NCBI RefSeq assembly: GCF_006547045.1
Contig: NZ_CP041242.1
Span: 630,001-694,000 of the forward strand
Length of the DNA stretch: 64,000 bases
Direction of reading: 5' to 3'
Source: Lysobacter alkalisoli
GTDB taxonomy: Bacteria; Pseudomonadota; Gammaproteobacteria; Xanthomonadales; Xanthomonadaceae
Part shown: in pieces, positions 30,922 through 40,600 of the stretch
How positions within the stretch are numbered: position 1 is the first letter of the stretch
Layout of the letters: each line of letters opens with the position of its first letter
Notes under the pieces: generated by a model
Databases searched by the model: none
What the model was told of the DNA's origin: nothing
What the model saw: only the letters and a program-made list of their open reading frames with translations
Translations under genes and position numbers: made by a program

Positions 30922-31003
30922 GATCCGCGCCCCGGCCGTGTCGCCGACAGGCCATGGCACTGAGCCCGTAATCGATGCACGACAGGCCGCCGGCCTGTTT
31001 TGC

Positions 31004-31424
31004 GGTTCTTCTCTCAAGTCAGGAGGAGCGTGCCTTCAGCGAAGGCGTGGACGCTGCCGCTTGCGTTCTATCGTCGGTTGTCGCCGCTACCTGGCTGTCC
31101 CGACGCGACCTGCCGGCCTTGACGGCGAATGTCCCCCGGCCGCCACCTGCGGCGGCGGCCTCCTCCTTGATTTCGCCGTCAAGGCCGGCAGGCCACGTCG
31201 GATCGCGCGGCCACGCAGGAACGCAAAGCAGATCCCCCCGGGAGTGCGCTTCTGGAACCACCGGTCATGTCCGAACGCCGGGGGCGAAGGCCCTTGGGTG
31301 CGAAATCAAGGAGGAGGCGCCGGCCCTGGCCGGTGCCGGGGGACATTCGCATCCAAGGGCCTTCGCCTCCGGCGCCCCGGGCATCCATCAGACCTGATGC
31401 TTTCCCCTCTATTGGGCGAAGAGC
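31004..31424. repeat. Dispersed repeat copy C downstream of recG
   Basis: This is the cleanest copy for structure. Hairpin 1 has perfect 21-base arms at 31109-31129 and 31172-31192. Hairpin 2 has 27-base arms at 31278-31304 and 31346-31372 with two mismatches. The loop of hairpin 2 starts atcaaggaggagg and ends ccgggggaca, the reverse complement of the loop ends of hairpin 1 (tgtcccccgg ... cctcctccttgat). Left end ggttcttctctcaag and right end attgggcgaagagc are imperfect inverted repeats. No coding potential stands out despite open frames in several phases. Confidence 0.82.
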
Positions 31425-31490
31425 TTTTCCACCCTGCCCCAGCCGTGGCTGCGCCGGAAGTGTGATGTTCCGCCCTCGTGGCTGGTCATT

Positions 31491-31504
31491 TTCTATCGAT
31501 ACAA
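31491..31504. promoter_or_regulatory. Weak LacI-type operator candidate before the asparaginase gene
   Basis: The sequence TTCTATCGATACAA shares the ATCGAT core of the five operators between 40797 and 44054, but only part of the flanks. It lies 89 bases upstream of the aspartylglucosaminidase start. Function is an inference. Confidence 0.35.
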
Positions 31505-31592
31505 ATACGCTGCCACCCTCATCGTTGATGGCGCAAGCAGCCCGTCCGGATCGGCCGGCTCAAGCGCCGGCCACCGGATCATGGGAGGAAGC

Positions 31593-32615
31593 ATGGATCG
31601 TCGACGGTTTCTGCAGGGTGCCGCACTGGGGGCTGGGGTGTTGTCATTGCCGCAGGCTGCATTGGCGCGAAGTGGTAGCAGCGGTGCACGGGTGGTTTCG
31701 ACATGGGACTTCGGCGTCGGCGCCAATGCGGCGGCGTGGAAGGTGCTTGGCGCCGGTGGCAACGCACTAGATGCCGTGGAGGCCGGCGCGCGCTGGGCCG
31801 AGGCCGACCTGTGCAACCCCACCGTCGGCCGCTGCGGCAACCCCGACCGCGACGGCGTGCTGACCCTCGATGCCAGCATCATGGACGGCGATGGCCGCTG
31901 CGGCGCAGTTGCCGCGCTGGAGGACATCCTGCACCCGGTCTCGGTCGCGCGTGCGGTAATGGAGAAGACCCCGCACGTGATGCTGGTCGGACAGGGGGCG
32001 CAGCAGTTCGCGCTCGCACAGGGCTTCGAGAAGACGCCGCTGCTGACCGATGAGGCACGCCAGGCCTGGCGCGAGTGGCTGAAGACATCGAAATACGACC
32101 CGCGGATCAATGTCGAACGCGAGCAGCGGTTCAAGGACCAGCTCCCCGGCGACAAGAGCAACCACGACACCCTCGGCATCCTTGCCATCGACGCCGGCGG
32201 CAAACTCGCCGGCGCCTGCACCACCAGCGGCATGGCCTGGAAGATGCATGGCCGGGTCGGCGACAGTCCGATCGTCGGCGCCGGCCTGTACGTCGACAAC
32301 GAGGTTGGCGCCGCCACCGCCTCGGGCGTCGGCGAGGAGATGATCCGCAACGCTGCCAGCTTCCTGGTCGTCGAACTGATGCGCCAGGGCCGTTCGCCGG
32401 AAGAGGCATGTCGCGAGGCGATCGAACGGGTGGTGCGCAAGCGGCCGGAGGCGAGCAAGCGGTTGCAAGTCTGCTTCCTGGCGATGAACAAGAGCGGTGA
32501 AGTTGGCGCGTTCGCCCTGCACGAGGGCTTCGTCTACGCCGCTCACGATGGCGGCGCCGGCCCGCACGATACCCTGCACGAGGCCGGTGCGGTCTACACG
32601 CCGCCGCCGGCATGA
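31593..32615 (+). CDS. N4-(beta-N-acetylglucosaminyl)-L-asparaginase, Tat-exported
   Basis: This 340-residue Ntn-hydrolase matches aspartylglucosaminidase, which cleaves the GlcNAc-Asn bond of N-linked glycans after the protein is degraded. The N-terminus MDRRRFLQGAALGAGVLSLP is a twin-arginine signal (RRRFLQG), so the enzyme is periplasmic. The autocatalytic site is HDTLGILAID, where the Thr becomes the nucleophile of the beta subunit; CTTSGMAWKMHGRVGDSPIVGAGLY and GVGEEMIRN follow as in the family. The start at 31593 has gggaggaa upstream. Its stop overlaps the cutC start (ATGA). It fits the glycan-utilisation locus to its right. Confidence 0.93.
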   Translation: MDRRRFLQGAALGAGVLSLPQAALARSGSSGARVVSTWDFGVGANAAAWKVLGAGGNALDAVEAGARWAEADLCNPTVGRCGNPDRDGVLTLDASIMDGDGRCGAVAALEDILHPVSVARAVMEKTPHVMLVGQGAQQFALAQGFEKTPLLTDEARQAWREWLKTSKYDPRINVEREQRFKDQLPGDKSNHDTLGILAIDAGGKLAGACTTSGMAWKMHGRVGDSPIVGAGLYVDNEVGAATASGVGEEMIRNAASFLVVELMRQGRSPEEACREAIERVVRKRPEASKRLQVCFLAMNKSGEVGAFALHEGFVYAAHDGGAGPHDTLHEAGAVYTPPPA

Positions 32616-33343
32616 GCGCGCCGTTGCTGGAGATCGCGGCGAACTCGCTGGCCTCGGCGCTGGCCGCGCAGGACGGTGGTGCCGATCGCGTCGAGTTGTG
32701 CGAGAACCTCGGCGAAGGCGGTTGCACGCCGTCCTTCGGCACCATCGCGGTCGCGCGCGACAAGTTGAGCATCCCGCTGTACGTGCTGATCCGCCCGCGC
32801 GGCGGTGATTTTCTCTACGACGACTTCGAGCGTGAGGTGATGCTGCGCGACATCGAAACCTGCGTACGGTTGGGCTGCGACGGCGTGGTGATCGGCGCGA
32901 TGGATGCCGACGGCGAGGTCGACAAGGACACCTGCCACGCACTGGTCGAAGCGGCCGGCCCGCTCGGGATCACCTTCCATCGCGCGCTCGACACTGCGCG
33001 CGACCGGTCGCGCGCCCTGGAAGCGGCGATCCAGCTCGGTTGCGAACGGGTGCTGACCTCGGGTGGGCAGGCGAACGCGCTGGCCGGCGCCGCGACCATC
33101 GCCACGCTGGTCCGGCAGGCGGCGGGGCGGATCAAGGTAATGGCCGGCGCCGGCGTCACTCCCGACAACCTCGGGTTGCTGCGGGAGCGCAGCAATGCCG
33201 ATGAGTTCCATGCCTCGGCCGGGGCGATGCGGTGCTCGGCGATGCGCCACCGTACTACCGGCTTACCCGGACTGGAACCGGACTGGCGGCAGAGCGACCG
33301 CGACAGGGTCGCGGCGCTGCGGGCCGCCTTGCACGATGATTGA
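32612..33343 (+). CDS. cutC: CutC family protein
   Basis: This 243-residue TIM-barrel protein matches the CutC family (LLEIAANSLASALAAQDGGADRVELCENLGEGGCTPSFG, VLIRPRGGDFLY, FHRALDT, RVLTSGGQA and EFHASAG). CutC was named for copper homeostasis, but no copper-binding motif is evident and the role in copper handling is disputed. The 4-base overlap with the aspartylglucosaminidase gene suggests co-translation and a job in glycan breakdown, perhaps on a product of the asparaginase. That is inference. Confidence 0.92.
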   Translation: MSAPLLEIAANSLASALAAQDGGADRVELCENLGEGGCTPSFGTIAVARDKLSIPLYVLIRPRGGDFLYDDFEREVMLRDIETCVRLGCDGVVIGAMDADGEVDKDTCHALVEAAGPLGITFHRALDTARDRSRALEAAIQLGCERVLTSGGQANALAGAATIATLVRQAAGRIKVMAGAGVTPDNLGLLRERSNADEFHASAGAMRCSAMRHRTTGLPGLEPDWRQSDRDRVAALRAALHDD

Positions 33344-33357
33344 TCCGGCCCAGAAAC

Positions 33358-33421
33358 TGTAGCAGCGGTCTTGGCCTCGACGGGCTTGCCGATCGTCATC
33401 GCGCCCAAGGGCGCTCCTACA
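33358..33421. repeat. REP-like palindrome between cutC and the beta-mannosidase gene
   Basis: TGTAGCAGCGGTCTTGGC and ATCGCGCCCAAGGGCGCTCCTACA are imperfect inverted copies separated by about 22 bases. It sits between two convergent genes and is the common tgtaggagcgc-type REP of this bacterial group. It may also act as a terminator for both strands. Confidence 0.65.
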
Positions 33422-33423
33422 AA

Positions 33424-36084
33424 TCACCGCACCGCGTCGGCCAGCGAACGCACGCTCAGTGCGCTATGAAGCGCGTCCAGACTTGCAGCAGACGTCATCC
33501 TGACGGTCATGGCTTCACCCGGCAGCAAAGTCAGCGCATTGTCGGCCAGCTCGACATCGAGGTCGCCGAAGTCGATCCACACCGCACGTGCGATCGATTT
33601 GCTGCGCAGCGTGAGCACGTAGCCGTCACCGTCCAGGTTCAACTCGGTCTGAAGATCGGGAGTGCTCCAGTCGATTTCCTTCGCGGCGCTGAACCAGACC
33701 ACGCGGCGCGACGGTGGCTCGCCTTCGACCTCGAGATCGAACACCACCGCGGTCGTGGCCGGGTCCGCACCACCCAGCAGCTCGGTATCGGCGTAGTGCG
33801 CAACCAGTGTCGATGACAGCGGCGGCAGCGTGACCGACTGCCGTTCGTCCCGAAGCACGTTGCCATCCAGCCCGATCACCCGCATGCGCAGCTCGCCCTG
33901 CGATTCATGGGTGCGATCGGACAGCAGGTGCACGCGGGTCTCTGCGTCCTTGCGCAATGCGGAGACGGCGACCGGGGCGAAGAAGCGGCGGGCGTGGAAG
34001 TGCAGCGCCTTCCAGCGCCCGAACCAATCCATGCTCGACCACGATGCGCCCGGCCATACGTCGTTGAGCTGCCAGTACAGCGTGCCCATCGTGTACGGCC
34101 GGCTGCGGCGGTGGTGCAACGCGGCCAGTTCGATGCCCTCGGCTTGCGTCACCTGGCTCAGGTAGACGAAGTCGTCGAAGTCCTTCGGCTCGCCGAATTC
34201 CATGCGTACGTAATGCAGCAGGCGCTCGTTGCCCTTGCCGGCCATGAACTTCTGGTGCGCCTCGATCACCGGCGTATCGATGCCCTGTTCCTCGCGCCTG
34301 GCGAATGCATCGATGGTGCGCTGGACGGGCCAGCCCTGCAGGCCGTACTCGGCCATGAAGCGCGGGGTGATGTCGAGGTAGGCCACCGGTGGAAGCGCCT
34401 GATTGCCCCAGATCTGCCAGTAATGCATGTTGCCGCCAGTCGGGATGTCGGCGACTTCGGCGAGGTCGTCGCTGGGCGAGCTGGACCAGTAGGCGATGCC
34501 GCCGGCCTCTTCCGCGACGACCTGGCGCAGGTCGTGGCCGAACAACTGGACGTAGCCGTCCCAGACCTTCCCGGCGAACACGGGGTCGGCTTCCTTCAGG
34601 GTCTTGCCATGGCCCCAGTTCTTCCAGGCGATCTCTTCTTCGTTGTTGCCGCACCACAGCACCACGCTGGGGTGGTTGCGGATGCGTCGCACCTGGTCGC
34701 GGGCCTCGGCGACCACGTTTGCGCGGAATTCGGGGTCGTAGGCCGGCTGCATGCCGCCGCCGAACATGAAGTCCTGCCATATCAGCAGGCCCAGCTCATC
34801 GGCGATGTCGAAGAAGGTATCGCTCGGGTAATAACCGCCGCCCCAGCCGCGGACCATGTTCATGTTGGCGTCGACCGCGGACTGCAGCACGCGGCGCAGT
34901 TGCGCCTCGCTCACGCGTGGTTCGAACATGTCGAACGGGATGAAGTTGGCGCCCTTGGCGAACACCGGGATGCCATTGATCTCGAAATAAAAGCTCCGGC
35001 CGGTCTCGTCGGGATCGAGCCGCAACTCAACGCTGCGCAGGCCGGTGCGCCTGCTGGCACTGGCAACCGTCCTGCGGCCATCCAGCACTTCCGCCTCGAA
35101 GCGGTACAGCGGCTGCGCGCCGTAGCCGACCGGGAACCAGCGCCGAGGCTCGTCGACCTGCAACGGCACGGTGATGGTGTTGCTGCCTTCGGTGACTTCG
35201 ATGCGCTGCCGGGCGACGCGCTTGCGCTTGCCGTCGGGCGTGGTCTGCCACAAGCGTAATTCGTAGGTGCCGGCGCGAGCGGCATCGAGGCCGACGTGCA
35301 CGACCAGTTCGGCGCGCTCGGCGGTGATCGTGTCCTGGCGGATGTGCAGGTCGTCGATCCGCACCGCGTTCCAGCTCTGCAGCTTCACCGGCTTCCACAC
35401 TCCGGCGGTGACGTAGCGGGGGCCCCAATCCCAGCCATAGTGGTAACCGGGCTTGCGAACGAAGTTGGCGGTCATCGCATCGCGCGGCTCGTCGCCATAC
35501 GGCGAGGGGTAGTTGCCGGCGATCTTGTGCGGCATCGCCTGCACCTGCGGCAGCATCCGGTTGATCGGTGAATGCAGTACCACGCGCAGTTCGTTGCCGG
35601 TCTCATGCAGCTTGCCCTGCACCGGCACGCGCCAGGTGCGGAAGAAGTTGTTGGCGTCGAGGATCTTCTCGCCGTTGAGATGAACCTCGGCGAAGGTGTC
35701 GAGGCCTTCGAACACCAAATCGCTGCGCGCATCATCGAGCACGTCGGCGGGGACATCGAATTCGGTCCGGTACTCCCAGTCGGCCAGCCCGATCCATTGC
35801 AGGCCGGCTTCGGGTGCGCCGACGTAGGGGTCGGGAATAAGCCCGTGCGCGAGCAGGTCGGTATGGACCGTGCCCGGCACGGTGGCCGCGCGCCATTCGG
35901 TGGCTTGTGCGCGTCCCTCGGCCTGCTCGTCGCCGGGAACCAGGCGGAACTGCCAGCCCTCGTGCAGGCTGAGTTCGGCGGGCGGGCTGGCGATGGCCAC
36001 CGCGCTCGATATCGCAAGGGAAAGTCCGGCGATCAGGCATGGAATCAGCCGCGCGCGGCGGGAAGCGTTGGGCATGTCGGTCAT
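33424..36084 (-). CDS. Beta-mannosidase, glycoside hydrolase family 2
   Basis: This 886-residue secreted enzyme begins with a signal peptide (LIPCLIAGLSLAISSAVAIA, about residues 13-32). It shows the GH2 sandwich domain (WEYRTEFDVPADVL, GLDTFAEVHLNGEKIL), a middle domain and the TIM barrel with GWGGGYYPSDTFFDIADELGLLIWQDFMF. The acid/base Glu is in LWCGNNEEEIAW (about 478) and the nucleophile Glu is probably in FMAEYGLQGWP (about 578). GH2 mannosidases of this shape release the beta-1,4-linked mannose of the N-glycan core or of manno-oligosaccharides. Its start overlaps the halogenase stop by 4 bases; the receptor gene is two upstream, so they form one transcription unit. Confidence 0.93.
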   Translation of the reverse strand: MTDMPNASRRARLIPCLIAGLSLAISSAVAIASPPAELSLHEGWQFRLVPGDEQAEGRAQATEWRAATVPGTVHTDLLAHGLIPDPYVGAPEAGLQWIGLADWEYRTEFDVPADVLDDARSDLVFEGLDTFAEVHLNGEKILDANNFFRTWRVPVQGKLHETGNELRVVLHSPINRMLPQVQAMPHKIAGNYPSPYGDEPRDAMTANFVRKPGYHYGWDWGPRYVTAGVWKPVKLQSWNAVRIDDLHIRQDTITAERAELVVHVGLDAARAGTYELRLWQTTPDGKRKRVARQRIEVTEGSNTITVPLQVDEPRRWFPVGYGAQPLYRFEAEVLDGRRTVASASRRTGLRSVELRLDPDETGRSFYFEINGIPVFAKGANFIPFDMFEPRVSEAQLRRVLQSAVDANMNMVRGWGGGYYPSDTFFDIADELGLLIWQDFMFGGGMQPAYDPEFRANVVAEARDQVRRIRNHPSVVLWCGNNEEEIAWKNWGHGKTLKEADPVFAGKVWDGYVQLFGHDLRQVVAEEAGGIAYWSSSPSDDLAEVADIPTGGNMHYWQIWGNQALPPVAYLDITPRFMAEYGLQGWPVQRTIDAFARREEQGIDTPVIEAHQKFMAGKGNERLLHYVRMEFGEPKDFDDFVYLSQVTQAEGIELAALHHRRSRPYTMGTLYWQLNDVWPGASWSSMDWFGRWKALHFHARRFFAPVAVSALRKDAETRVHLLSDRTHESQGELRMRVIGLDGNVLRDERQSVTLPPLSSTLVAHYADTELLGGADPATTAVVFDLEVEGEPPSRRVVWFSAAKEIDWSTPDLQTELNLDGDGYVLTLRSKSIARAVWIDFGDLDVELADNALTLLPGEAMTVRMTSAASLDALHSALSVRSLADAVR

Positions 36085-37604
36085 GTCTTCGGCGCCTTGC
36101 AGTACTGGTCGATGAAGTCCTGGTGCAGCGGCATCGCGGTGACACAGTTCGCGATTACCTGGCGCATGTGCTCGACGTGCGCGACCAGATCGTCCTCGGG
36201 CATCTCGTCGACGATCGGATGGTAGCCGCGAGGCACGATGCGCTGGCCGAGCATCACCTGCACCCAGCTCGGCAGTGCGAAGAAGTCCTCGCCGTTGCGG
36301 AAGTAGCGGCCGTCGCTGCGGAACAGGTCGATGGCCTCGCGCAGGGTGTCCGGGATCGGCATCGTGCGGCAGTAGTCCCAGAACGGGGTGTCGTCGCGCT
36401 CGGTCGCGTTGTAGTGCAGGATCAGGAAGTCGCGGGTGCGTTCGTATTCGAACGTGGACTCGCGGTTGAAGCGCTCGGCCAGCAGCGGATCGAAATCGCG
36501 GCCGGGGAACAGACTGAGCAAACGGCCGAGGCCGGACTGGACCAGGTAGATGCTGGTCGATTCCAGCGGTTCCAGGAAGCCGCTGGCCAGGCCCAGCGCA
36601 ATCACGTTTCTGTTCCAGAACTTCCGGCGCATGCCGGTGGTGAAGCGCAGCGCGCGCGGGTCGGCGAGCGCCTTGCCGTCGAGGTTGGTGAGCAGGGCCG
36701 CGGCGGCCTCGTCGTCACTGATGTGCTGGCTCGAATAGACATAGCCGTTGCCCGTGCGGTGCTGCAGCGGGATGCGCCACTGCCAGCCGGCCTTCAGCGC
36801 GGTCGAACGCGTGTACGGCGTCGGCGGGCCGACGTTCTCGCACGGCACGGCCATCGCCCGGTCGCAGGGCAGCCACTGGCTCCAGTCGACGTAGCCGGTC
36901 TTGAGCGCCTGCTCGATCAGCAGGCCGCGGAAGCCCGAGCAGTCGATGAACAGCTCGCCCTCGATGCGCTCGCCGCCTTCCATCAGGACTGCTTCGATGA
37001 AGCCGTCCTCGGCACGCTGGATCACGTCGACGATCTTGCCTTCTGTGCGCTTCACGCCGCGCTTTTCCGAAAGATTGCGCAGGAAGCGCGCGTACAGGCC
37101 GGCATCGAAGTGATAGGCGTAGGCGATGTCGGACAGCGGCGAGCCCGCGGGCGCGTTGCCCGGGCTGACCATGAACTTGCCCTGCGGCGCCGCCACGGTC
37201 TGCAGCGAATAGGCGCCGATGTCGGCCGCGCGTCCGGCGAGGAACAGCTTCAGCCAGAACTGGTGGAACGGCAACGGCCCGATGCCCTGGCCGATCTTGC
37301 CGAAGCCGTGGATGTAGCTGTCGCCGATGCGGCCCCAGTTCCTGAACTCGATACCCAGCTTGAACGTGCCCTGGGTATGGGTGACGAAATCGACCTCCTT
37401 GATGCCCAGCATCTCGCTGTTGAAGGTCTTCATGTGCGGGACGCTGGCCTCGCCCACGCCGACGATGCCGATTTCCTCGGATTCGACCAGGCGGATGGAG
37501 GCGCCCTTGCCGAGGTAGGTGGCCAGCGTCGCCGCCGCCATCCAGCCGGCGCTGCCGCCGCCGACGACAACGACGTTCCTGATCCGGTTGTCGCTGATCG
37601 TCAC
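36081..37604 (-). CDS. Flavin-dependent tryptophan halogenase family protein
   Basis: This 507-residue protein is a flavin-dependent halogenase by sequence: N-terminal FAD-binding GGGSAGWM (residues 15-22), the family signature GWQWRIP (about residue 273), a Lys in GTFKLGIEF (Lys 82) matching the catalytic lysine of tryptophan halogenases, and a Glu in LEPLESTSI (about 348) matching the second catalytic residue. No partner flavin reductase is visible in the window. The gene sits between a TonB-dependent receptor and a beta-mannosidase, overlapping the latter by 4 bases. Halogenase-like genes recur in carbohydrate loci of xanthomonads, caulobacters and alteromonads with unknown substrates; a role in the glycan pathway is inferred. 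Confidence 0.92.
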   Translation of the reverse strand: MTISDNRIRNVVVVGGGSAGWMAAATLATYLGKGASIRLVESEEIGIVGVGEASVPHMKTFNSEMLGIKEVDFVTHTQGTFKLGIEFRNWGRIGDSYIHGFGKIGQGIGPLPFHQFWLKLFLAGRAADIGAYSLQTVAAPQGKFMVSPGNAPAGSPLSDIAYAYHFDAGLYARFLRNLSEKRGVKRTEGKIVDVIQRAEDGFIEAVLMEGGERIEGELFIDCSGFRGLLIEQALKTGYVDWSQWLPCDRAMAVPCENVGPPTPYTRSTALKAGWQWRIPLQHRTGNGYVYSSQHISDDEAAAALLTNLDGKALADPRALRFTTGMRRKFWNRNVIALGLASGFLEPLESTSIYLVQSGLGRLLSLFPGRDFDPLLAERFNRESTFEYERTRDFLILHYNATERDDTPFWDYCRTMPIPDTLREAIDLFRSDGRYFRNGEDFFALPSWVQVMLGQRIVPRGYHPIVDEMPEDDLVAHVEHMRQVIANCVTAMPLHQDFIDQYCKAPKT

Positions 37605-37643
37605 GGCGGATCCTCAGGAAAATGCGGATTGATGCGAGAAAGT

Positions 37644-37673
37644 ACCCCCTCTTGCCATCGGGCACGAGGGGGC
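37644..37673 (-). promoter_or_regulatory. Intergenic hairpin between the receptor and halogenase genes
   Basis: On the minus strand, CCCCCTC-GTGCC and GGCA-AGAGGGGG form a strong stem with a CGAT loop in the 77-base gap after the receptor stop. There is no T-run after it, so it is more likely an mRNA-stabilising or partially terminating structure that would lower halogenase and mannosidase expression relative to the receptor. Confidence 0.55.
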
Positions 37674-37681
37674 AGGGGGGC

Positions 37682-40600
37682 TCAGAACTTGTAGGTCAGG
37701 CCCAGGTAGTAGATGCGACCGGAGTAACCGTTGGACCAGAGGCGGGCCTTGGTGTCGTTGCCCAGGTGGGTGCGCGACTCCTCCTTGGTCAGGTTCAACA
37801 CCGAACCGGTCAATGCCAGGTTCTCCAGGATGTTGTAGCCGACATTCAGGTCGATCTGCTGGTATGGCTCGGTGTAGAGGTTCTGGCCGTTGTGGAGGCC
37901 GCCCACCACTTCGCCGCGACGGTTGTACGATGCACGCGCCAGGAACTTCCCGGTTTCGTAGAACACCGTGAAGTTGGCCTGGGTCTTCGCGCTGCCGATC
38001 AGCGGCGACTTGCCGATCTCCCTGCCGTCGGGGAGGACGACGGCGGCCTCGTTGGTCTTGTTGTAGGTGTAGTTGGCCTGCAAGCCCAGGCCGAAGTCGA
38101 AGCTGTGCTGCGCGAACACTTCGACACCCTGCGAGATGCCATCGCGGCCGTTGACCTGGGTCGAGAAGTCCTGGACCGTCACCGTTTCGCCATCGATATC
38201 CAGTTGCTGATCGAAGACCGCCGGCACGGTGAAGTTCTTGACGTCCTTGTGGAACAGGCCCACGCCGACGACCGCGCCCGGCTGGTAGTACCACTCCAGG
38301 CCGAGATCGTATTGGGTGGCCTCGAACGGCTCCAGGCCCTTGTTGCTGCCGTTGCCGTACCAGCCAGGATTGACGCTGCCGCCGATCACACCGCGGTCAT
38401 TGCTGTATTCCTCGGTGTAGAACTGCAGGCCGCCGGGGCGGGCAATGTTCGAGAAGGCTGGCCGTGCGATGGTCTTGGACGCGGCACCGCGCAACACCAG
38501 GTCGTAGGTGATGTCCCAGGCGATGTTGAAGCTGGGCAGGACGTCGGTGTAGCTCTTGTCCAGCGATGCGAGTGCGAATGTCTTCTCACGGGCATCTGCC
38601 CACACGTAGCCGCCTTGGCACTGCCGTCCGGGTGGCGGGTTGTTGGCGTCGCATGGCAGCAGATTGCCGCTCGCGTCCTTCTCCAGCAGGTACAGGAACC
38701 TTTCGACAGAGTCGGTGGATTGAGCCTTCTGGTTGGTGCGCACCACCCTCACGCCGAGGTTGCCGCGCAGACGGTCGGTGCGGAAATTGGCTTGCAGATA
38801 GCCGGCGTGGATTTCTTCGCTGACGTCGTAGATGAAGTCGGGCTCCCGACGGCGCTGGGCGCCGCCGTAGCGGCTGTTGAGATGGTCGATATAGGCCGGG
38901 TAGTTGATGCCCGGGAAGACGTTGGCATTAAAGCCACCCGGAATGTTGGTGATCGGCCGGGACAGGAAGAAGCCCGATTGGGCGATGCCCGCCTCGGGAT
39001 CGCAGCCGGTCTGGTAGCGCTTGTCGTAATCGGTCGGGTCCTCGCCCTGACAGACCCAATAGGTGTTGCCGGTATTGCGATGAACCTTGCCATCGCGGAA
39101 TTTGGTGCCGAACTGCAGCGATTCCAGCCAGCCGGTTTCGAACAGCCTGGTGACGTCGATCTGGAAGTAGTCCTGTGAGAGATCTGTTTCCATCCAGGAC
39201 GAGTCGGTCGAACCGATGTCGATCTCGGCGATGCCGGACATCAGCATCTCCTGCAGGTCGGGCGAGAACGTCGCTGTCGGCGTGCCGCTCAGGTCCCAGG
39301 CGCTGTAGGTGTTGCCGGCCTGCCATGCGCCGTCGACGAAGCGGCGCGGCTTGGCCGACATTCGGAAGTTCATCGACGGGCCGCCCGAGGACTTGGTCCG
39401 GCCGCCCTTGGCGGAGATGCGCAGCAGGTCGCCGGCGTTCCACTCCATCCCGATGTCGAAGGTCTCCGACTTGGTCTTCTCACGGCTGTAGGTGCCGGTG
39501 AGCTGCGGCGTCGGCACGGTGCAATCGTCCGGACCCCAGCCGCCCGGGGCTTGCCCACCTGCCGCGGCCTCCGCTTCGCTGCAGTAGTACTGCTTGCCGG
39601 CGATCTTCTCGTATTCCGCGCCGGTGACGATGGTGCCGCTGGGGTCGAAGGTCAACCCGTTGAGCAGGCGGCCGCCCGGCCAGTTGCCGTCCCAGTTGAT
39701 GCGGGCGAGGTTCCATTCCGGAATCTTCAGCTGGTTGAAGACGTAATCGCCCTGCAAGTCGAAGCGGAAGTAGTTGGCGGTCAGGGTCAGGTCGTCGGTC
39801 GGCCTGAACTGGAAGGTCAGCTGGGTGCCGGTGCGCTCGCGCTCCTCCTCGCGGATGCCGAAATTGACCGAAGTCGGCATGAAGAAATCGGAATAGTGGT
39901 TGCCGTGCTGGTCGTTGAAACCCGAGCCACCCCACCATTTTGCCGGTTGCGGGTCGAGCGCGTTGCCGTTGACGTCGACCGCGGGACGCGAGTTGTCATC
40001 GCTGTACCAGATCCAGTTCTCGGTGCTTGCCCCGATGCTGCGGTTGGTGCGCTTCTGTTTGGTTGCGTTCACCAGAAAGCCGAAGCGATTGTCCTCGCTG
40101 TGCCAGGAGTACATCGCCGACAGCTGTGGGTCGGTGGTCTTGCTGGTGTCGGAGTAGGTGCCCTCGGCCGAGACGAAGCCAGAGTTGGGCTCCATGTCCA
40201 GCGGACGGCGGCTGTGCAGGATCACGGTGCCGCCGATGCCGCCCTCGTCGAGGCGCGCTTCCGGGGTCTTGAACAGTTCCGCGCTGCCCAGCATGTGCGC
40301 CGGCATCAGCGCGTAGTTGAACGAGCGCGATGCCTCGTCGTTGGTTTCGGACGAGGCGATGTAGTTGCCGTTGAGCTGGGTCAGGGTGAGGTCCGGCTGC
40401 AGGCCGCGGACCTGGACTCTGTGGCCTTCGCCGCCGTCGCGGGTGATGATCACGCCCGGCACGCGCTGCAACGCGTCGGCGACGTTCTTGTCGGGAAACT
40501 TGCTGACGTCTTCGGCGGTGATGACGTCGACGATCGCGTTGGCGTTGCGCTTCTGCTCGAGGCTCTTCTCGATCGCGTAGCGATAGCCGGTGACCGTAAC

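Noticed and set aside
33424-36084. Calling the GH2 enzyme a beta-galactosidase or exo-chitosanase
   Set aside because: The catalytic segments WCGNNEEEIAW and the mannosidase gene context fit beta-mannosidase better.
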